A DNA stretch of 12,522 nucleotides from CAZYPH01 sp964649095 (GTDB lineage Bacteria > Bdellovibrionota > UBA1018 > UBA923), in NCBI GenBank assembly GCA_964649095.1, contig CAZYPH010000067.1:1-12522 (forward strand). Reading direction: 5' to 3'. The position numbers and the translations under genes were made by a program. Position 1 is the stretch's first letter, and the number at the start of each line of letters is the position of its first letter. The notes under the pieces were generated by a model. That model was not told the DNA's origin. It saw only the letters and a program-made list of their open reading frames with translations, and ran no database searches. Positions 1 to 7,681 of the stretch are shown in pieces.

Positions 1-1572
1 CAACGCTTTGCCCCCCTTAATCCCGTCGACATCAGCCAATACATCCGCAATTTTCGAATCGAATTGCATGAGGGTAGGATTCAGGTAATGGGCCTAATTC
101 CAAGAGTTTGTGCCCGTATGGTGAGATTCGATCGCCCAGGCACATTAGAAAATTCGAATATTAACGCACTTTCGTTTTCCGTTTCGACAGCTAGCAATCC
201 ATTTTGCACACCAGCCGTAGTAAACCAATGTACGGCGCACTCAGACTTCTGCTCTGAGATTAGCACTGACAACATCGTTGATTTTGATACTATTCATAAC
301 GTCCGACCTACACAATCAGGCGAAATTCTTTTGGCCCGTGTTGATACGTCAAAATCTATCCATGACCCTACACGGCTGATCCAAGAACCTGTCCCAATTA
401 ACTTCGGCGGACCACTCCGCTACGTATCACCTGAAGAAGAACAACGCATCGCCAGCGTACGCGATGCCGTAATGCGTGAACAACGCAAGACCGAGCTCTG
501 TAACCAAGCCCGCAACGGCGATGGCGAAGCACTTAGGGATTTAGAGGCCTTATTAGGGCAAGCTACTCCCCGTACGGCTTCACAGCGCCGATTGTTTGAT
601 TCACTTTATGAGCGCGTTTTAGAAACTCGTGTGACCGAACTTGAGCGCCGTATCGTAGCTGCCACAAATAAAGAAGAATTAGACGAACTAATTACTGAAG
701 TACGCACGTTCTTTAACGAACAAGAAGATCAGGCACAAAGCAACGAACAGAAAACACGCCTGCGACGTTTTGCCACGCAACTTTTGGTTGGTAGTAGCGA
801 CAAACCAGGCATCGCTCGACGCGCATTGGAACTTGCTTTAGAAGCCGAAGATAACACAGACGACCTGGACAACGATGTCTTAGATACCAACGGTCGCCGT
901 CGATCGGGCGTGCGTGGCAATACGTCTCGTGCCATGGCCCTTTTTCGCGGTGCTGAGAACGCTATCCGCGAAGCGATGCGCGTCGACCCACGCAACTCCA
1001 CTTTACGTGCTCAATTATTGCGTGTTCAACGCAGTCGCCTAGAATACGCGGCTCAAAACGGCACCTCGTACTACACACGACGCGAAGGCCAAGAGTACAC
1101 CAGACTCTACAACAACGCCGCCCAGTGTTTACGTACCGTGCGCGACCCTGACTACTTACGGGAGTGTGCTGAGACCGTGCGTTTAGCGGGACCGTACGCC
1201 ATTCAAGAACAAGTCTGGACGCCGTATGGCCAATTCGTTGGCACACGTGCAGGAACTGGCCTTGACGCCATCGCCTCACGCGCGGACCAATCAGCATTAG
1301 CTGGCTTATACAATAACAACGGTGGGTACACGTCGTTAGTACCAGCTGGAGCAGCCGGAGCGAACGGCATCGGTGGAGTAGCGGGCGCCAACAATGACCA
1401 AGCGATTCGCGCTACTGCAGCAATGATAGCTGCACAGCAAGGCCGTCAACCGGGTGCGCTGGGTGTGAATCAACAGCTGATCAACGCAGGTGCAACGGGT
1501 GTCGGTGGATTGCCTCCGGCTGTACCAAACATGCCAGGAGCGGCCGGTACAGCAGGATTGTTCCGATTATAA
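1..1572 (+). CDS. Unrecognised protein with Ala/Gly/Asn-rich C-terminus, 5' partial
   Basis: The reading frame is open from base 1 to the TAA at 1570-1572, giving 523 codons, so the true start lies upstream. A TTG at 64 is in frame, but the preceding 21 codons read as ordinary protein (RFAPLNPVDISQYIRNF), so I do not take TTG as the start. I recognise no family. The first third (to about nt 420) is mixed in character and contains several Cys residues (RVCARM, NPFCTP, NQCTAH, DFCSEI), which would suit an exported, disulfide-containing protein. The middle (about nt 430-1200) is charged and predicted helical (PEEEQRIASVRDAV, ERRIVAATNKEELDELI), possibly a helical-repeat or coiled-coil region. 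The last 80 or so residues are low-complexity Ala/Gly/Asn/Gln (AGAAGANGIGGVAGANN). The gene ends in a strong terminator, so it is the last gene of its transcript. Envelope or secreted location is an inference; function is unknown. Confidence 0.85.
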   Translation, partial: QRFAPLNPVDISQYIRNFRIELHEGRIQVMGLIPRVCARMVRFDRPGTLENSNINALSFSVSTASNPFCTPAVVNQCTAHSDFCSEISTDNIVDFDTIHNVRPTQSGEILLARVDTSKSIHDPTRLIQEPVPINFGGPLRYVSPEEEQRIASVRDAVMREQRKTELCNQARNGDGEALRDLEALLGQATPRTASQRRLFDSLYERVLETRVTELERRIVAATNKEELDELITEVRTFFNEQEDQAQSNEQKTRLRRFATQLLVGSSDKPGIARRALELALEAEDNTDDLDNDVLDTNGRRRSGVRGNTSRAMALFRGAENAIREAMRVDPRNSTLRAQLLRVQRSRLEYAAQNGTSYYTRREGQEYTRLYNNAAQCLRTVRDPDYLRECAETVRLAGPYAIQEQVWTPYGQFVGTRAGTGLDAIASRADQSALAGLYNNNGGYTSLVPAGAAGANGIGGVAGANNDQAIRATAAMIAAQQGRQPGALGVNQQLINAGATGVGGLPPAVPNMPGAAGTAGLFRL

Positions 1573-1577
1573 AAATA

Positions 1578-1634
1578 AAAAACCCCCAGACTTTTACATG
1601 GCTAATGCCACTAGAAGTCTGGGGGTTTTTATTT
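1578..1634. terminator. Bidirectional intrinsic terminator between convergent genes
   Basis: CCCCCAGACTT at 1583-1593 pairs perfectly with AAGTCTGGGGG at 1615-1625. The stem is extended by A5 (1578-1582) against T5 (1626-1630). The + strand transcript continues into TTTTTATTTTCT, and the - strand transcript continues into TTTTTTATTTTTAT, so the structure works in both directions for the upstream hypothetical gene and for the cold-shock gene. The 21-nt loop holds a nested hairpin, TGGC-TAAT-GCCA (1599-1610). Confidence 0.93.
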
Positions 1635-1655
1635 TCTAAATTATTTTTTTAAAAC

Positions 1656-1862
1656 TTACTGCGTACGGTTCACGTTTGAAGCTTGAGGACCTTTGGGGCC
1701 TTCTACTAGTTCGAACTCAACTCGCTGGCCTTCTGCCAAACTTTTGAAACCATCACCTTGGATAGCTGTGTAGTGCACGAAAATATCTCGTGTATCACCA
1801 TCTTGTTGAATAAAACCGTAGCCTTTTGCGTCGTTGAACCACTTTACTAAACCAGTTGCCAT
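1656..1862 (-). CDS. CspA-family cold-shock protein
   Basis: This is a 68-residue single-domain cold-shock protein, the normal length for the family. It is a five-stranded OB fold that binds single-stranded nucleic acid and acts as an RNA chaperone in the cytoplasm. The sequence begins MATGLVKWFNDAKGYGFI. The RNP1 motif KGYGFI is at residues 13-18 and RNP2 DIFVHY is at 26-31; the aromatic residues W8, F9, Y15, F17, F28 and H30 expected on the binding surface are present. The ATG is preceded by a strong Shine-Dalgarno sequence (AAGGGGGA, complement of 1873-1880 or so) about 11 nt upstream. The gene is monocistronic: it has its own promoter-like element upstream and a shared bidirectional terminator downstream. 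Paralogues in this large family cannot be told apart from the sequence, so no specific csp letter is given and cold induction is not implied. Confidence 0.97.
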   Translation of the reverse strand: MATGLVKWFNDAKGYGFIQQDGDTRDIFVHYTAIQGDGFKSLAEGQRVEFELVEGPKGPQASNVNRTQ

Positions 1863-1902
1863 AAAACTAGAGATCCCCCTTCAAGGTACAAACTAATGTA
1901 AT

Positions 1903-1931
1903 ACTATAATACACCGTACACTTGCTTTTAA
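1903..1931 (-). promoter_or_regulatory. Candidate sigma-70-type promoter of the cold-shock gene
   Basis: Reading the - strand, TTAAAA (complement of 1926-1931) and TATAGT (complement of 1903-1908) are separated by 17 nt. They match the TTGACA and TATAAT consensus at 4 and 5 of 6 positions. The -10 lies about 40 nt upstream of the ATG, leaving a short leader with the Shine-Dalgarno sequence. No long CspA-type cold-sensor leader is evident. This is a consensus match only. Confidence 0.5.
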
Positions 1932-2055
1932 ACTTTGAGAAGTTTCGTCACATTGTGTCCGATACCACTTGATGATTGAACAGAATCGTATCTCGTGTCT
2001 ACTCAAAAAATCAGTAGAAACGATTAGTAATTGTCGGCCACGAAATCGTCAAGCG

Positions 2056-3605
2056 TCATAATGCCGCTAAACCGGGCAATAATGCCGATGGCATTTTGGG
2101 TTCTGCCACCTCTAATGAGGCCACAGGATACGCGCAATATGATGCGGCCGTTACCGCTGTGGGGAAGTGGTTTCCGCTCTTTTTCAATCCACCAAAAGGC
2201 AATTTAGAAGAGGCACCCACTGTCGAGCGGTTCCAATTTATAAGGCCTGCTCGCAACTGCTGAGAAGCCTGCAAAAACGTAGCGCGTTCTTTTNNNNNNN
2301 NNNAAACACACTAAACGCCAAACCAAAAGGTGTGGCATTCGCCAGAGCACAGGCTTGCTCTAACGATTCATAACCATACACCGCGACGTTAGGTCCAAAA
2401 ATTTCTGTCTGTTGGTAGACACTCTTTTTGACGGAGTTCAAATCAGTGTCTTTAACTAAACAGATCGAAGGCGTAACGTAATGGCCTTTTCGACCAGCGA
2501 CTTCAAAGGGCCGCCCTCGCATGACCACCTCGGCACCCTCTCGCGAAGCAATGCCTACAAACTTTAGATATTTTTCAACAGCAAGTTGATCAACTAAAGG
2601 GCCCATAAACGGTGCCGGTTCATCGAACGCATACCCGATGCGAAAACGTTTCGCCTGTTGATGGAACTTTTCTAAAAACGCGCCCAACAATTTTTGGTCG
2701 ACTAAAACGCGGCTCGTTGCTGAGCACCGCTGCCCGGTTGTTATAAACGCCGAAGTCAGCGTCTCATAAACAGCCCAATCCAGTTGCGCGTCCTCACAAA
2801 TGATCGTCGCGTTTTTTCCACCAAGCTCTAGTGCCACTAACTTCCAGTAGTGCTGAAGCGTGTCTTGTTTAATCTTTAAACCCACTTCATACGACCCTGT
2901 AAAAAGCACGCCATCAATGCCTTCGTGCACGGAGAGGCGACGCCCAACTTCTTTCTCGCCCTGAACGACGTTAAAAACACCCGGTGGAAAACCAGCCGAA
3001 TGAAAACACTCCGCCATCAATTGACCAACACCTGGGCTTTTTTCACTAGGCTTAAAAATGACGGTATTCCCTGTAGCAAGCGCTGGAACGATGTGCCCGT
3101 TAGCTAAATGTCCCGGAAAATTAAACGGACCAATCACCACAAACACGCCATGAGGGCGGTAGTCGCAGACGCCTACGGTGTTTTCTAAAATCTGTGGAAT
3201 TTCATAACGTGTGACGGGCTTCATGCCATCGGTAAGCGAGATGTCGACTTTGTTAACCATCGTGGCGACTTCTTGTTTCGCCTCCCACAAGGGCTTACCA
3301 ACTTCGCGAGAAATCATCTGAGCCAATTGCGGCTCACGCTTTTTTAATTCTTCTTTGTAACGCTGTAATAACTGTGCACGCTCGCTAAAAGGTTTTTGTG
3401 ACCACAACTTAAATGCGTTGCGAGCAGCCTCTACAGCTTCGTCGACGGCGGCGTAACTATAATGAAATACTCCCGAATGATCTAAAAGATTACCCGGATT
3501 CGTCGCCTGCCACTCGCCTTGTTTGTCTCTTGGAATTAGAAAACGCCCATCAATGTAGTTGCCTTTAACCTCGAACTCAAAGAACTCTTGTTGTGTTGCA
3601 TTCAT
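2056..3605 (-). CDS. astD: Succinylglutamate-semialdehyde dehydrogenase (AstD), interrupted by assembly gap
   Basis: This aldehyde dehydrogenase oxidises N-succinylglutamate semialdehyde to N-succinylglutamate with NAD in arginine/ornithine succinyltransferase catabolism. In the N-terminal 434 codons the catalytic set is intact: Asn162 in GPFNFPGH, Lys185 in FKPSE, the NAD-fold motif LFTGS, Glu260 in ALELGGKN, and nucleophile Cys294 in TGQRCSATSR. The frame then meets ten N (2294-2303). Beyond them the AstD C-terminus (RAGLINWNRSTVGASSKLPFG, then SGNH and YCAYPVASLE) continues in another frame to the TGA at 2056-2058. The two parts fit together as one gene if the true gap is 2 (or 2+3k) bases, giving about 513 residues against about 490 in E. 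coli. I therefore read the frame break as an artefact, not a pseudogene. The start ATG has AGAGGGG about 11 nt upstream. astA ends 19 nt before it, so it is the last gene of the operon. Confidence 0.93.
2294..2303. other. Assembly gap (10 N) inside astD
   Basis: Ten unresolved bases join two contig pieces within the aldehyde dehydrogenase gene. The coding frame does not continue across ten bases but does across 2, 5, 8 or 11. The gap length is therefore a placeholder and not a measured distance. Confidence 0.99.
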
Positions 3606-3624
3606 AACGACTCACACCCCTCTT

Positions 3625-4701
3625 TTAATAATAAGGCGTAAAAACAACGGTAGTGCCCGCATTAAGCCCAATAACGTCCGCTCGCACCGGGTCAAACGTA
3701 ATGCCCTCTAACTCACCCGGCTGTGCGGGCAAGATCTGAGCGTTCACGGCGATAGCGCGAAATGGTTTTGCGCCATCAATACTAACAATACCTAAAACGG
3801 CAGAGCCTTGTGGCGCTGTGTTCGACGCCGCAGAGGCATTTGGGCTCGCGTTATATATATATTTTTTTGTATTTGCGATGGGTTTAATTTTGTCGGTTGG
3901 CGCAATCAGATGCGGACCGCCATCAAACGGATCAACCTGATTTAGATACTCAAAACCAATCTTTTTTAACATGTGCATGACTGGCTCTGTGTCTTTGCTT
4001 ACTTTTCCGATGGCATTGCGAGCCTCTGCCGATAAAAGCGTGACGTAGATTTTTTGGCTCGGGAACAATGCAGTTATAAATTCTTTATCACGCTGACTTA
4101 AAACATCGGCCTCGACGTAGTCCATGTTTGTAAAACGCCGGCCCACAGCCTCCCACAACGGCGACTTTCCGCGCTTCGTTAACGGCGGCAATAACTCAGC
4201 AAGTACACGGTCTTTAAAAAGGGGGCGATGCATGGCCATAAAATGAAAGCGCACGAATGAAATCTGGCGCCCCAAATGCTCTCCTGAATTTCTAAAATCA
4301 GGATTTACCAACAAACCACCAATCTCTGTGGGGCCATCGGTGTCAGTATGCAACTGCAATGTGCCATGCAAAAAACCCGTAGAAATCGAGTCGCTCATGC
4401 GTTTTTCAACATCGATTTGAAAATAGAAATGGGGTGAGTCTTCGGTTCCGTGTTGTGCAGTAGTCATAGAAACGCCTAAAATGCGGCCTGTTTCTAGATC
4501 TTCTGCAACAAAAATAAATTTCGTTGAGGGTCGGTGGGTAATTTTCCCTTCAAAGGATCCGATCGAAGTTTGAATTTTTTCGCGCCATTGATCACGGTCA
4601 TAAGAAAGATTTAGAAAACCAGGATGTTTTTCAGCCGCAATGCGCGAAAGCCCCTCTAGTTCGTCTAAATCGTTTTCATTGATTTCACGTAACAAAATCA
4701 T
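3625..4701 (-). CDS. astA: Arginine/ornithine N-succinyltransferase (AstA)
   Basis: AstA transfers succinyl from succinyl-CoA to the alpha-amine of arginine (or ornithine for some relatives) in the cytoplasm, the first step of the AST pathway. The 358 residues match the family along the whole length: N-terminal MILLREINENDLDELEGLS, the acyl-CoA-binding GNAT-like core with TEIGGLLVNPDFRNSG (125-140) and GRQISFVRF, then KDRVLAELLPPLTKRGKSPL (163-182), EAVGRRFTNMDY, and the signature VDPFDGGPHL near 256-265. The C-terminal 80 residues are less conserved. I chose the ATG at 4701, not the TTG two codons upstream. The ATG overlaps the TGA of the M20 gene as ATGA, and an AGAAAGG ribosome site sits 8 nt ahead of it; translation is probably coupled. 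Length is a little above the usual 340 or so. Whether the substrate is arginine or ornithine cannot be read from the sequence. Confidence 0.94.
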   Translation of the reverse strand: MILLREINENDLDELEGLSRIAAEKHPGFLNLSYDRDQWREKIQTSIGSFEGKITHRPSTKFIFVAEDLETGRILGVSMTTAQHGTEDSPHFYFQIDVEKRMSDSISTGFLHGTLQLHTDTDGPTEIGGLLVNPDFRNSGEHLGRQISFVRFHFMAMHRPLFKDRVLAELLPPLTKRGKSPLWEAVGRRFTNMDYVEADVLSQRDKEFITALFPSQKIYVTLLSAEARNAIGKVSKDTEPVMHMLKKIGFEYLNQVDPFDGGPHLIAPTDKIKPIANTKKYIYNASPNASAASNTAPQGSAVLGIVSIDGAKPFRAIAVNAQILPAQPGELEGITFDPVRADVIGLNAGTTVVFTPYY

Positions 4702-6176
4702 ACACAAAGCCTTTCTATAAGACGGTCATAAAACTGAATGGCCTTATCGAGATGATCGACTAAATTATATTCGTTCGGGCTGTGGGAATTACCCATACTA
4801 ACACCGGGCCCAAACACTATCGCATCATGGCCGTGCATGTAGAATTCTGCCGCTTCGGTGCTCGTAGCTTTTTTATCCAACTTAACTCCAATACCAGCCG
4901 CTTTTTGAGCATCTGCTGCGGCTTTTACTAAGTCTGACTCACGGCTCGTATCTAACGGGTAATTCATGCGTGTTCGATTTAACTTAAAACTCAACTGCGG
5001 ATACCGCGCATTACAAGCCTGCACTTTACCTTTTAAATGTTCGAAAAATTCATCAACTGAAACCGACGGCAATAAACGCACATCGTACATAATATCGATC
5101 GAGCCCTGATTACCAAGACGCGACGCTAACTTGCCAAAATTCATTGTTGACGTGGCGGGATTAAAAGTAGCGTCTTCCTCTTTAAACATCTCGTAACTCA
5201 TCGTTTCAAAGATGCCTTTCACTGCGTCGATCACTTCGAAAGTGGTATCGGGCATAAACCCAACGCCGACATCACCTACGCCACCTACTTCGGCGACTGC
5301 ACCAGAGCTCGCTAAGTTTGACTGAAAGAACCTCTTAAAATCATCAAATGATGCAGATGAGATATAAAATTCAACCTGAGCAGAAACCGGCACTTTATTT
5401 ACAAGTTCGCCACCATTAATAGAGGAAAATCGAAACTGGAAATTAGCATCTCGGATTGCTCGAAGAGCATCTAATAATTTATATATAGCGTTATCGCCAT
5501 GTTGCGGATAAGAACCATGAGCCGAGCGGCCAAATGTTTTTAAGGTGATTTTTTTATTAAATCCCTTCGAGTCTTTTTCTTTTTGCTGAAACCCTACCGA
5601 AATATGAAACGCCGAAAATGCCTTATGGGCGTATACAACCGCGAGTTCACTAGGTTCCCCTACGACAACATATTTGGGATTGAGCAGTTTTGATTTCACC
5701 AAGTATTTGGCCCCAAGCATGCCGATTTCTTCTGCCGCGCTGCCGACCAAATACACTGGCATTTTTAGCTTACGATCGCGGTAGCGCTCGAGGGCCTTTA
5801 ATTTACACAAAAAATCTAATTTTACGTCGGCGGTACCCAAACCATAAATGCGATCGCCCTTTACTGCTGCCGTAAAGGGGTCTCCGCCGCATTCGGTCCA
5901 ATTTGATTTTAGTCCAGGCCCCACGGTATCAATATGTGTGTTCAGTAGAAGGCCTTTTTTTGTGCTCGCATCAACAAGCGGATCACCTAGAATACCGATG
6001 ACATTAAACTGTTTTTTACTAATGCCGTCTAACGAATGCCCTACTTGTTGTAGGCTTGTTTTTAGATTTAGACGTTTCATCAAACCAAGGCAGTAATTGG
6101 CAACGTCTTCGTTGCCGTCCATACTAACCGACCTAATACTAATGATCTTTTGAGCTTCTTCTAAAAAATTAAACAT
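4698..6176 (-). CDS. M20-family metallo-deacylase/peptidase in AST-type operon
   Basis: This is a 492-residue zinc-dependent amidohydrolase of the M20 (ArgE/DapE/carboxypeptidase G2) family. All metal and catalytic residues are visible: His81 and Asp83 in NTHIDTVGPG, the bridging Asp117 in GLGTADVKLD, catalytic Glu149 and metal Glu150 in GSAAEEIGML, Glu174 in VVGEPSEL, dimer-domain His220 in FGRSAHGS, and the final ligand His465 in GNSHSPNEY. At 492 residues it is longer than typical ArgE or DapE (about 380), mostly through a larger lid domain. It starts with ATG behind AGGGGAA, 19 nt after the aminotransferase, and overlaps astA by 4 nt. From this context I infer removal of the succinyl (or acetyl) group from succinylglutamate or succinylornithine, replacing the unrelated AstE. 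A dipeptidase or acetylornithine deacetylase role remains possible. No signal peptide is seen, so it is cytoplasmic. Confidence 0.88.
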   Translation of the reverse strand: MFNFLEEAQKIISIRSVSMDGNEDVANYCLGLMKRLNLKTSLQQVGHSLDGISKKQFNVIGILGDPLVDASTKKGLLLNTHIDTVGPGLKSNWTECGGDPFTAAVKGDRIYGLGTADVKLDFLCKLKALERYRDRKLKMPVYLVGSAAEEIGMLGAKYLVKSKLLNPKYVVVGEPSELAVVYAHKAFSAFHISVGFQQKEKDSKGFNKKITLKTFGRSAHGSYPQHGDNAIYKLLDALRAIRDANFQFRFSSINGGELVNKVPVSAQVEFYISSASFDDFKRFFQSNLASSGAVAEVGGVGDVGVGFMPDTTFEVIDAVKGIFETMSYEMFKEEDATFNPATSTMNFGKLASRLGNQGSIDIMYDVRLLPSVSVDEFFEHLKGKVQACNARYPQLSFKLNRTRMNYPLDTSRESDLVKAAADAQKAAGIGVKLDKKATSTEAAEFYMHGHDAIVFGPGVSMGNSHSPNEYNLVDHLDKAIQFYDRLIERLCV

Positions 6177-6195
6177 ATATGTTCCCCTATATATT

Positions 6196-7605
6196 TTAGA
6201 TGGGCTCGATTAATTGTTGTTCCATAATGCTCATTGCGGCTTTCCATTGCTCGTCAGAGAGCACACCAAACGGTGGCAATAACCGTACTCGGTAAGGTCC
6301 GTGACCAGCGTAAAAACCAGCCACACCAGCATCCCATAACCGCTTTAAATATTTTTTTGTTTTGTCTAACGAACCATCAAAAATAGTGAAGGCCACCATG
6401 CCGCCAAATACCGTGTAATCTACCAAATGACGGCCAGCCGGGCCCGACTTGATGCGTTCAAATTCGCTTATCGTAAGTGCCTCTAGTTGTCGGATACGCC
6501 CCCTGGGGCCACACAACTGTGTCTCTAATAACTCGAGAACTTTAATACCAGCACGTATCCCTCCAGAGCTGCCTGCAAACGTTCCCGACACCAGACCTGG
6601 TTTTGGGTTGAGTTCTGACGTCCACAACACTGCGCCTGTTTGTAAAAGCTTCGCGGCCGTTACGACATCGATGTATTCATCTAACCCTAAACGCTGATAA
6701 CAAAATACTTCACCCGAACGACCAAATGTTTGCACCTCGTCGTCCCAAACATATAGCCCCGCTTCTTTGGCTGCTTTTACAATTGGCAACAAAAACTCTC
6801 GTGGCGCTACGTTAAAACCGCCCTCACCCTGCACAATTTCGAACTCCAGCATCGCATATTTATCGGGGTAACGCTTCATCTCAGATTGCATTTGCGCCAC
6901 AACGCAGGCTGCCTGGTCGGCTGCTGAGGCTTTTGAGTGCGGATTGTAAAATGGTAAATACGTAACCTCGCCGTAAATAGGCTGCCCCTGTCGGTACGCA
7001 GGGTTATCGGTTATTTCAGACAACGCCGTCGTACGCCCCGCAAAACAACCGTTAAAAGCAAATATCCGTGTCGCAGGATATTTTTTCTGGCGAATAATTT
7101 TTAAAGCAATTTCATTTACTGTGGCGCCGCAAGTTGCAAGCCACGCATGTTTGAGGCGCGACTTTGGTCCACTCAATCTAAGAAGTGACTTCATGAGCTC
7201 GGTGTAATCGTGATTAGGACTCAAATTACCCTGCATCACACTACCCCAAAGGCTATCAAACTCGGCCTCAAAGAGATCTAGATTACCATGCCCGAAGAAG
7301 TTCACTCCGATGCCCGTAATCAAATCATATTTTATACTACCATCAGCCAGTTCCACGAAGGGTCCATTGCCTGCTCCGCTTGTAATCCATGGAAAAAATA
7401 GATCACGCCCACGAACTTCGCCCGCCTCGCGCACTAGGGCCTCAAAAGACGCAGAAGCCTCGGCATCGATTGGTCCACGAACGCCACTAATAGTAGACAA
7501 CTGAGCCTTTAAACTTTTTAAAACTTCGGCCTTGGCTAACTGATAACTTGCCGACTGCCGAACTGTATTGAAGACTGTTTTAGAAGAACTTTTTGTATTA
7601 GACAT
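6196..7605 (-). CDS. Class III PLP-dependent aminotransferase, probable succinylornithine/ornithine transaminase
   Basis: This is a fold-type I class III aminotransferase, the enzyme type that removes the omega-amine of (succinyl- or acetyl-)ornithine using 2-oxoglutarate. Numbered from the ATG at 7605 (470 residues), the pyridine-nitrogen Asp289 is in WDDEVQTFGRSG, the Schiff-base Lys319 is in TAAKLLQTG, and the phosphate-contact segment is SGTFAGSSGG. It is longer than AstC/ArgD (about 400), with a 70-residue N-terminal stretch. The usual SGTEANE loop reads CGATVNE, so it is a divergent subgroup and substrate cannot be assigned from motifs. Its lead place in an operon with an M20 deacylase, astA and astD points to succinylornithine. 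A GTG at 7623 could add six residues; it has no ribosome site, while the ATG has GGGGG immediately upstream (poor spacing), so the start is uncertain. Confidence 0.85.
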   Translation of the reverse strand: MSNTKSSSKTVFNTVRQSASYQLAKAEVLKSLKAQLSTISGVRGPIDAEASASFEALVREAGEVRGRDLFFPWITSGAGNGPFVELADGSIKYDLITGIGVNFFGHGNLDLFEAEFDSLWGSVMQGNLSPNHDYTELMKSLLRLSGPKSRLKHAWLATCGATVNEIALKIIRQKKYPATRIFAFNGCFAGRTTALSEITDNPAYRQGQPIYGEVTYLPFYNPHSKASAADQAACVVAQMQSEMKRYPDKYAMLEFEIVQGEGGFNVAPREFLLPIVKAAKEAGLYVWDDEVQTFGRSGEVFCYQRLGLDEYIDVVTAAKLLQTGAVLWTSELNPKPGLVSGTFAGSSGGIRAGIKVLELLETQLCGPRGRIRQLEALTISEFERIKSGPAGRHLVDYTVFGGMVAFTIFDGSLDKTKKYLKRLWDAGVAGFYAGHGPYRVRLLPPFGVLSDEQWKAAMSIMEQQLIEPI

Positions 7606-7635
7606 GCCCCCAAACGCTAACACACTGCTTTTGGG

Positions 7636-7656
7636 TCTGCCAAGGCAGCGGGCAGA
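7636..7656. promoter_or_regulatory. Short inverted repeat in divergent intergenic region
   Basis: TCTGCC (7636-7641) and GGCAGA (7651-7656) form a 6-bp inverted repeat around a 9-nt centre. They lie in the 76-bp space between the AST-type operon (leftward) and the BatE-like operon (rightward). The position would suit an operator acting on both promoters, but I could not identify convincing -35/-10 elements on either strand and the repeat is short. Confidence 0.25.
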
Positions 7657-7681
7657 TATGACAGACTAACTTATTGAAATT

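Noticed and set aside
64..66. TTG as the start of the first gene
   Set aside because: The same frame is open with protein-like codons back to base 1, so the gene begins upstream of the window.
2000..2025. TCTACT/AGTAGA hairpin downstream of astD as its terminator
   Set aside because: The stem is 6 bp and AT-rich, with no U-tract after it on the - strand.
2056..2274. A separate 72-residue gene
   Set aside because: It is the AstD C-terminus (RAGLINWNR, SGNH, YCAYPVASLE), split off only by the N gap.
2056..3605. astD as a frameshifted pseudogene
   Set aside because: The only frame break coincides exactly with the ten N; all catalytic residues are intact on the resolved side.
7624..7681. Promoters in the divergent gap between the aminotransferase and the BatE-like gene
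   Set aside because: I tried several -35/-10 pairings on both strands; none had good hexamers with acceptable spacing.
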